This document shows, piece after piece, positions 7,874 to 12,829 of a stretch of 12,829 nt of DNA. The number at the start of each line of letters is the position of its first letter. Positions within the stretch are counted from its first letter, which is position 1. The stretch is from an uncultured Eubacterium sp. Lineage in GTDB: Bacteria; Bacillota; Clostridia; Lachnospirales; Lachnospiraceae. The notes beneath the pieces are model-generated. The model was not told where the DNA came from. It made no database searches and was given only the letters and a program-made list of their open reading frames with translations. The stretch lies in the NCBI GenBank assembly GCA_905236735.1, contig CAJOOU010000167.1, forward strand, positions 1 through 12,829, written 5' to 3'. A program made the translations under genes and the position numbers.

Positions 7874-7923
7874 ATGCCCGGCGCATACGCAAAGATCAGA
7901 TATCTTTTGTGATAGCCGGGCAT
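7874..7923 (+). other. Intercistronic hairpin between permease and flavoenzyme genes
   Basis: Outer arms ATGCCCGGC (7874-7882) and GCCGGGCAT (7915-7923) form a perfect 9-base, GC-rich stem. Inside, CGCAAAGAT pairs with ATCTTTTGTG (one bulge, one G-U) around the loop CAGAT, giving a two-tier structure. It stands out from the AT-rich surroundings. No T run follows, so simple termination is unlikely; transcript stabilisation, processing or readthrough control are possible. The flavoenzyme ribosome-binding site AGAGGAGA lies about 15 bases further on. Confidence 0.75.
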
Positions 7924-7952
7924 AACATTTAAGAAAGAAGAGGAGATATCAA

Positions 7953-9980
7953 ATGGGAAATTACGATAATTTACTTAAACCTATAGTTATAAGAGGCAAG
8001 GTTATAAAAAACAGAATGATTTCGGCCAACTCCCTGCCTCATTTTTTGCAGGGTCCGGAAACTTATCCGGCGGATGGAATAATAACTCATTATGTCAACA
8101 GAGCAAAATCCGGTGCAGGAATTGTTACCATGATGGGAATTAATGATTTTAATGAGGATAAGCACATGCCGATGAATACGGATGGCCCTCATTTTCCGGA
8201 TTTTCATCTGTATGATTCGCAAAGCCAGAATTATCTTTTGCAGCTTGCCGACGCTATCCATTTTGAAGGCTCGATCGCCTGTATGGGCTTTTTTGTCGCA
8301 AGCAATAAATATCCTATTTTGAAAACCAAAGGCCCGATGGATGAGGGGCATCTTGAATTTAAGACCGTGGAATGTCCGATGGAGCCGCTGTTTGACCCGA
8401 CTCCCGAAGATTATGATAATTATCACAAAGCGGCAAGAGATGCCGTAAGAAGATGTGATAAGGAGACCATGGACTGGGTAGCAGAGTCTTATGCGCAGCA
8501 GTGCAAAATACTTAAATTTTTAGGATTTGATATGGCTTCCATTCATATGTGTTACAGAACTCAGATAATGACAAAGTTTATGTCGCCTCTTACAAATGAC
8601 AGGACGGATGAGTATGGCGGAAGTACGGAAAATCGATGCAGATTTGCATTAAATATATTAAAGAGAATTAGAGAAGAAGTCGGAAATGACTTTATAATTG
8701 AAATATTGATTTCGGCCGAGGAAGATAAGTATGGCGGATATACACTTGATGATAGCGTGGAATTTTTAAAGCTTGCATCTCCGTATGTCGATCTTGTGCA
8801 ACTTAGGGCTTCGGATGCTGATGGCAATCATCCTACAAACTATGAACCCCTTGAAGTGCCTACTTTAGAGCAGGCATCTTATATTAAATCGAAAAATACG
8901 GGGGTTCTTATTACAACGGTGGGAGGTTGGCATAATCCGGATACCTGTGAAAAAGCACTTGCCGAAGGTAAACTTGATATGGTTTCAATGGCAAGAGCCT
9001 GGGTTTCGAATCCTGATTATGGAGAGATGATTTATGAAGATAAAACAGACGATATTGTACCATGCTTAAGATGTAATAAATGTCATGGAAGAGGTCCGAA
9101 TGACCCATATGTTTCGGTTTGTTCGGTTAATCCCAAGATAGGTATTGAACATAGACTGGATGTACTTGTAAAAAAGCCGGGCTCTCCCCAAAAAGTTGCT
9201 GTGATAGGCGGCGGTCCGGCCGGGATGAAATGTGCGATTGATTTATGTGACAGAGGGCACAAGGTAACAATTTACGAAATGGATTCTCATCTTGGCGGTG
9301 CAATTTATCATTCTGATTTTGTTGATTTTAAATGGACTCTTAAAGAATTTAAAGATTTTCTGATTTATCAGGTTGGAAAAAGAGATATTGAGGTCAGACT
9401 TAATACCAAGGCTAATCCCGGTGATATAAAAAAAGAGGGTTATGACATTGTTATTTCCGCAATTGGGGCGGAACCATCCAAACCGCCTATTTTGGGAGTG
9501 GATGGAAATAATATATTTTTTGGCGCAGATTCCATGATTAACCCCGGCAAACTCGGCAAAGAAGTTGTCGTTATCGGTGGCGGAGAAGTGGGAGTTGAGT
9601 GTGGAATGAATCTTGCAAAAAAAGGACATAATGTTACTGTTCTTGAAATGAGAAATTCACTCGCAGCTGATTCTACAATAATGCATTTTAGATCCATGTT
9701 TAAAGAATATTGGGAATCTATTCCAAACTTTAAAGGTATATGTGGTGTAAATGTTAAGGAGATTAAAGAAGATGGCGTAAAATATGCTTGTGCAAACGGA
9801 AAAGAATGTTTTATAAAGGCTGATTCTGTAGTTCTTTCAACCGGTATGAGAGCAAAACAGACGGAAGCGTTAAGTTTCTATGGAACTGCAAGACGGTTTT
9901 ATGCTATAGGTGACTGCACTAAGGCCGGCACAGTGCAAAAAGCTATGAGAGATGCTTTTGCTGTGGCATCACAAATCTAA
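7953..9980 (+). CDS. Old Yellow Enzyme-type NADH:flavin oxidoreductase with [4Fe-4S] and FAD/NAD domains
   Basis: A 675-residue protein with the three-part layout of 2,4-dienoyl-CoA reductase, enoate reductase, BaiCD/BaiH and trimethylamine dehydrogenase. Residues 1 to about 365 are an FMN-binding TIM barrel (SPLTNDRTDEYGGSTENR near 210-227, VSMARAWVSNP near 347-357). Then comes a cysteine cluster C371-x2-C374-x2-C377-x12-C390 for a [4Fe-4S] centre. Next is an FAD-binding fold (VAVIGGGPAG, glycines from 419), an inserted NAD(P) fold (VVVIGGGEVG, glycines from 542), and a closing FAD motif FYAIGDCTKAG. Such enzymes typically pass electrons from NADH through FAD and Fe-S to FMN, which usually reduces an activated C=C bond. 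The usual HGAHGYL active-site motif is HMCYR here (198-202), so the substrate may differ. Clustered with a permease and a flavodoxin-like protein. Reaction inferred, not identified. Confidence 0.92.
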   Translation: MGNYDNLLKPIVIRGKVIKNRMISANSLPHFLQGPETYPADGIITHYVNRAKSGAGIVTMMGINDFNEDKHMPMNTDGPHFPDFHLYDSQSQNYLLQLADAIHFEGSIACMGFFVASNKYPILKTKGPMDEGHLEFKTVECPMEPLFDPTPEDYDNYHKAARDAVRRCDKETMDWVAESYAQQCKILKFLGFDMASIHMCYRTQIMTKFMSPLTNDRTDEYGGSTENRCRFALNILKRIREEVGNDFIIEILISAEEDKYGGYTLDDSVEFLKLASPYVDLVQLRASDADGNHPTNYEPLEVPTLEQASYIKSKNTGVLITTVGGWHNPDTCEKALAEGKLDMVSMARAWVSNPDYGEMIYEDKTDDIVPCLRCNKCHGRGPNDPYVSVCSVNPKIGIEHRLDVLVKKPGSPQKVAVIGGGPAGMKCAIDLCDRGHKVTIYEMDSHLGGAIYHSDFVDFKWTLKEFKDFLIYQVGKRDIEVRLNTKANPGDIKKEGYDIVISAIGAEPSKPPILGVDGNNIFFGADSMINPGKLGKEVVVIGGGEVGVECGMNLAKKGHNVTVLEMRNSLAADSTIMHFRSMFKEYWESIPNFKGICGVNVKEIKEDGVKYACANGKECFIKADSVVLSTGMRAKQTEALSFYGTARRFYAIGDCTKAGTVQKAMRDAFAVASQI

Positions 9981-9989
9981 TCATTATAA

Positions 9990-10031
9990 TTGAAATAGGA
10001 ACCGGAGCGTCAGCTCCGGTTCCTATTTCAA
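9990..10031 (+). terminator. Long hairpin terminator after the flavoenzyme gene
   Basis: TTGAAATAGGAACCGGAGC (9990-10008), loop GTCA, then the exact 19-base complement (10013-10031). The hairpin starts 9 bases after the stop codon, and the downstream bases are AT-rich (AATTTAAAAA) without a clean T run. Within the 3' arm CCTATTTC is only moderately U-rich. Placement between the end of the cluster and the leuS promoter favours a terminator, possibly also protecting the transcript's 3' end. Confidence 0.75.
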
Positions 10032-10092
10032 ATTTAAAAATACCTTAAGGAAGATGTGAAAGATAAAAGCCGAGACACTGCAGGTATAACCC

Positions 10093-10121
10093 TTGAACTT
10101 AAAACACTATTGTGATAAACT
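10093..10121 (+). promoter_or_regulatory. Candidate promoter for leuS-icd
   Basis: TTGAAC (10093-10098), a 17-base spacer, and TAAACT (10116-10121) preceded by TG one base upstream (10113-10114), which forms an extended -10 of the TGnTAnnnT type. Each hexamer matches consensus at 4 of 6 positions. Transcription would begin near 10128, leaving a leader of about 75 bases before leuS. Confidence 0.5.
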
Positions 10122-10142
10122 TAACAAGAATGCGGTCAAATG

Positions 10143-10168
10143 CCTGTCAGGTACTATATTAAGGCAGG
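10143..10168 (+). other. Small hairpin in the leuS leader
   Basis: CCTGTC (10143-10148) can pair with GGCAGG (10163-10168) around a 14-base loop, with one G-U pair, and is followed by TTTTAGATTATT. It resembles a weak attenuator but is short, and the T run is broken. The leader has none of the T-box hallmarks I would recognise, such as a conserved AGGGTGGNACCGCG-like stretch. Confidence 0.3.
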
Positions 10169-10202
10169 TTTTAGATTATTGATAAATTAGGAGGGAAGCT
10201 TT

Positions 10203-12626
10203 ATGGCTACACCATTTAATCACAGGGAAATTGAACAGAAATGGAGAAAAATCTGGGAAGAAAAGCCTGTAAATGTAAACGATGGTAAAAAAGAAAAATA
10301 CTACTGTCTGGATATGTTTCCATATCCGTCTGGTAACGGACTTCATGTGGGACATTGGAGGGGATATGTTATTTCCGATGTATGGAGCCGTTATAAATTA
10401 ATGCACAATTACTATGTTATACATCCCATGGGATGGGATGCGTTCGGACTTCCGGCGGAAAACTATGCTATTAAACACGGCGTACATCCTGCAATTTCCA
10501 CAGCTGAAAATGTGAAAAATATAAAGAGACAGATAAATGAAATCGCTGCAATTTATGACTGGGATATGGAAGTAAATACAACAGATCCTGAGTTTTATAA
10601 GTGGACACAGTGGATTTTTGTTCAGATGTTTAAAAAAGGTCTCGCGTATGAAAAACAGATGCCGATTAACTGGTGTCCTTCATGTAAGACAGGTCTTGCA
10701 AACGAAGAGGTTGTAAACGGAAAATGCGAGAGATGCGGAAGCGATGTTACAAAGAAAAATCTTCGTCAGTGGATGCTCAAGATTACCGAGTATGCCGAAG
10801 ACCTTTTAAGCGACCTTGATACTCTTGACTGGCCGGAAAAAGTTAAAAAGATGCAGACTGACTGGATAGGAAAGAGCTATGGTGCAGAGGTTGATTTTAA
10901 AATCGACGGAAGAGAAGATACAATCACCGTATATACAACAAGACCTGATACGCTGCACGGTGCAACATTTATGGTACTTGCTCCTGAGCATGAACTTGCA
11001 AAAGAGCTTGCAACAGATGATAATAAGGATGCAGTTGAAAAATACATTTTTGATTCATCAATGAAGTCTAATGTAGACCGTCAGCAGGCTAAGGAAAAGA
11101 CAGGTGTGTTTACGGGTAGTTATGCGGTAAATCCTATAAATGGAAAGAAGATTCCAATCTGGCTCTCGGATTATGTTCTTGCAGATTACGGCACAGGCGC
11201 AATTATGTGTGTGCCTGCTCATGATGACAGAGACTTTGAGTTCGCAAAGAAATTCGGACTTGATATTATACCGGTTATTTCCGAAGACGGCAGCGTGCCT
11301 GCAGAAATGACAGAGGCATATACAGGCGCCGGAAAGATGATAAATTCAGGAGAATGGAACGGAGAAGATTCTCTTAAGATGAAGGCTGAGGCTCCTCATA
11401 TTGTTGAAAAGATGGGAGTGGGCAAAAAGACAGTAAACTACAAGCTTCGTGACTGGGTATTCTCGAGACAGAGATATTGGGGAGAACCGATTCCTATCAT
11501 ACATTGCCCTGACTGCGGATGCGTGCCGGTACCCGAAGACCAGCTCCCTGTACTTTTACCGGATGTTGAAAAATACGAACCTACAGGAACGGGTGAGTCT
11601 CCTCTTGCTGCGATTGACAGCTGGGTAAATACCACCTGCCCTGTATGCGGAAAACCGTCAAAAAGAGAGACAAACACCATGCCTCAGTGGGCAGGTTCAT
11701 CATGGTATTTCCTCAGATATGTTGACAGCAAGAATAAAAACGAACTTGTATCTAAAGAAAAAGCAGACAAACTTCTTCCTGTTGATATGTACATAGGTGG
11801 TGTCGAGCATGCGGTGCTTCACCTCCTTTATGCCAGATTCTATACCAAGTTTTTAAATGATATAGGAGTAGTCGGATTCAGAGAGCCGTTTAAAAAACTC
11901 TTCAATCAGGGAATGGTTTGCGGAAGAGATAAGGATACAGGGGCTGCCACAAAGATGAGTAAGTCACTCGGAAATATTGTATCGCCTGATGATATGGTAA
12001 GGGATTACGGCTGCGACGCCTTAAGACTTTACGAGCTCTTTATAGGACCTCCGGAACTTGACTCAATCTGGGATGACAGAGGTATTGACGGTGTATACAG
12101 ATTCCTTGCAAAGTTCTACAACCTTGCTGTTTCGGTTATTGAAAATCCGGGTCAGGAAACTGATGAGCTCATTAAACTCAGAAACAGACTTTGTTATGAT
12201 ATTACCACAAGACTTGAAAACTTTAGCTTAAATACCGTTGTATCCGGGTTTATGGAATATAACAATAAGCTTTCCGAGCTTTCAAGAAAGGGTGGAGTAG
12301 ACAAAAAGACAATAGAGACTTATGTACTTCTTCTGGCACCGTTTGCTCCTCATGTGGCGGAAGAACTCTATCAGATGCTCGGACATGATACATCTGTGTT
12401 TAATGCAAAGTGGCCGGAGTATGATGAAAAATTCCTTACTGATGATACCATTGAAATTCCTGTTCAGATTAACGGAAAAACAAAAGGTACGGTTATGGTA
12501 GCCAAAGATGCTGACAAAGACAGCGTAATTGCAGCAGGTAAGGAAGCAATTGCAGATAAATTGACCGGTAATATTATTAAGGAAATATATGTACCGGGCA
12601 AGATTGTAAACATTGTAATGAAGTAA
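10203..12626 (+). CDS. leuS: Leucyl-tRNA synthetase
   Basis: A class I aminoacyl-tRNA synthetase charging tRNA-Leu with leucine in the cytoplasm. It has 807 residues, normal for the bacterial form. Seen in order: FPYPSGNGLHVGH (39-51, the HIGH motif as HVGH); GWDAFGLPAEN; a four-cysteine zinc-ribbon-like segment (CPSC...CERC); the CP1 editing domain with TTRPDT (245-250) and VPAHDDRD (337-344), whose last Asp matches the residue that holds the amino group of misacylated amino acids; a second CxxC pair set (HCPDCG...CPVCG) with TMPQWAGSSWYFLRY; KMSKS (584-588); an anticodon-binding helical domain; and a C-terminal domain ending IYVPGKIVNIVMK. All active-site and editing motifs are intact. AGGAGGG precedes the ATG. 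It is followed 12 bases later by an isocitrate dehydrogenase gene, probably in the same transcript. Confidence 0.98.
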   Translation: MATPFNHREIEQKWRKIWEEKPVNVNDGKKEKYYCLDMFPYPSGNGLHVGHWRGYVISDVWSRYKLMHNYYVIHPMGWDAFGLPAENYAIKHGVHPAISTAENVKNIKRQINEIAAIYDWDMEVNTTDPEFYKWTQWIFVQMFKKGLAYEKQMPINWCPSCKTGLANEEVVNGKCERCGSDVTKKNLRQWMLKITEYAEDLLSDLDTLDWPEKVKKMQTDWIGKSYGAEVDFKIDGREDTITVYTTRPDTLHGATFMVLAPEHELAKELATDDNKDAVEKYIFDSSMKSNVDRQQAKEKTGVFTGSYAVNPINGKKIPIWLSDYVLADYGTGAIMCVPAHDDRDFEFAKKFGLDIIPVISEDGSVPAEMTEAYTGAGKMINSGEWNGEDSLKMKAEAPHIVEKMGVGKKTVNYKLRDWVFSRQRYWGEPIPIIHCPDCGCVPVPEDQLPVLLPDVEKYEPTGTGESPLAAIDSWVNTTCPVCGKPSKRETNTMPQWAGSSWYFLRYVDSKNKNELVSKEKADKLLPVDMYIGGVEHAVLHLLYARFYTKFLNDIGVVGFREPFKKLFNQGMVCGRDKDTGAATKMSKSLGNIVSPDDMVRDYGCDALRLYELFIGPPELDSIWDDRGIDGVYRFLAKFYNLAVSVIENPGQETDELIKLRNRLCYDITTRLENFSLNTVVSGFMEYNNKLSELSRKGGVDKKTIETYVLLLAPFAPHVAEELYQMLGHDTSVFNAKWPEYDEKFLTDDTIEIPVQINGKTKGTVMVAKDADKDSVIAAGKEAIADKLTGNIIKEIYVPGKIVNIVMK

Positions 12627-12638
12627 AAGGAAGATAAG

Positions 12639-12829
12639 ATGGAAAAAATAAAAATGACAACACCTCTCGTTGAGATGGACGGGGATGAGATGACAAGGGT
12701 TTTATGGCAGATTATCAAAGACGAACTTATTTACCCCTTTGTTGATTTAAAATCCGAGTATTATGACCTTGGTCTTGTTTACAGAAATGAGACAAATGAC
12801 CAGGTTACAAAGGATTCTGCAGAGGCTAC
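12639..12829 (+). CDS. icd: NADP-dependent isocitrate dehydrogenase, eukaryotic-type, C-terminus off the right edge
   Basis: The first 63 codons are present (MEKIKMTTPLVEMDGDEMTR, followed by a segment containing EYYDLGL, then YRNETNDQVTKDSAEA). PLVEMDGDEMTR and DLGLxxRNxTxDQVTxDSA are hallmarks of the homodimeric NADP-IDH type found in mitochondria and cytosol of eukaryotes and in some anaerobic bacteria; it is unlike the E. coli or Bacillus Icd N-terminus. The enzyme converts isocitrate to 2-oxoglutarate with NADPH production, feeding glutamate synthesis. AGGAAG at 12628-12633 sits 5 bases before the ATG, and only 12 bases separate it from the leuS stop, so cotranscription is likely. The usual length is about 400 residues, so most of the gene, including catalytic residues, is outside the window. 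Confidence 0.93.
   Translation, partial: MEKIKMTTPLVEMDGDEMTRVLWQIIKDELIYPFVDLKSEYYDLGLVYRNETNDQVTKDSAEA

Noticed and set aside
7971..8426. 151-codon minus-strand open frame
   Set aside because: Fully antisense to the N-terminal barrel of the flavoenzyme; low-complexity translation and no plausible family.
9243..9697. Two minus-strand open frames of 128 and 85 codons
   Set aside because: Antisense to the FAD/NAD domain of the flavoenzyme, whose nucleotide-binding motifs are clear in the sense frame.
10043..10050. CCTTAAGG palindrome
   Set aside because: An 8-base palindrome in AT-rich DNA with no partner site or context; expected by chance.
10032..10202. T-box riboswitch upstream of leuS
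   Set aside because: The leader after the terminator is too short and lacks the conserved T-box antiterminator sequence.
1..12829. Mobile element, CRISPR array or phage remnant
   Set aside because: No transposase or integrase motif, no direct repeats in series and no target-site duplication were seen; gene order looks like ordinary chromosome.

Overview
The window reads as a chromosomal segment from an anaerobic Firmicute. The best guess is Clostridia, Lachnospiraceae-like. This rests on moderately AT-rich coding sequence, strong AGGAGG-type ribosome binding sites, the Bacillus/Clostridium-style AroA and ACT-domain TyrA, a divergent EF-G paralogue of the kind I associate with Lachnospiraceae, and a eukaryotic-type NADP isocitrate dehydrogenase. 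The taxonomic call is inference from remembered family patterns, not a search. I see no insertion sequence, phage gene, CRISPR array, tRNA or rRNA.

Left part, minus strand (1-2294): an aromatic amino acid unit, tyrA followed 15 bases later by aroA, which runs off the left edge. A near-consensus promoter lies just upstream of tyrA. Together they supply EPSP synthase of the shikimate pathway and prephenate dehydrogenase of the tyrosine branch.

Middle, plus strand (2371-5458): a divergent EF-G-like GTPase gene whose stop codon directly abuts the ATG of a LysR-type regulator gene. A UUCG-loop terminator that overlaps the regulator's stop codon ends the unit.

Centre right, plus strand (5472-10031): a three-gene cluster encoding a flavodoxin-like protein, a GntP/ion-transporter-like permease and a large Old Yellow Enzyme-type iron-sulfur flavoprotein. 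The two intercistronic gaps on either side of the permease gene each hold a strong hairpin, and a long hairpin terminator closes the cluster. A T-N11-A dyad in the upstream region would suit the LysR protein encoded immediately before it. The simplest reading is an uptake-and-reduction module for an unidentified organic substrate: the permease brings it in, the flavoenzyme reduces it, and the flavodoxin-like protein may carry electrons. This is the part most likely to be undescribed.

Right part, plus strand (10093-12829): leuS (complete) with its own candidate promoter, followed 12 bases later by the start of an NADP-dependent isocitrate dehydrogenase gene cut by the right edge.
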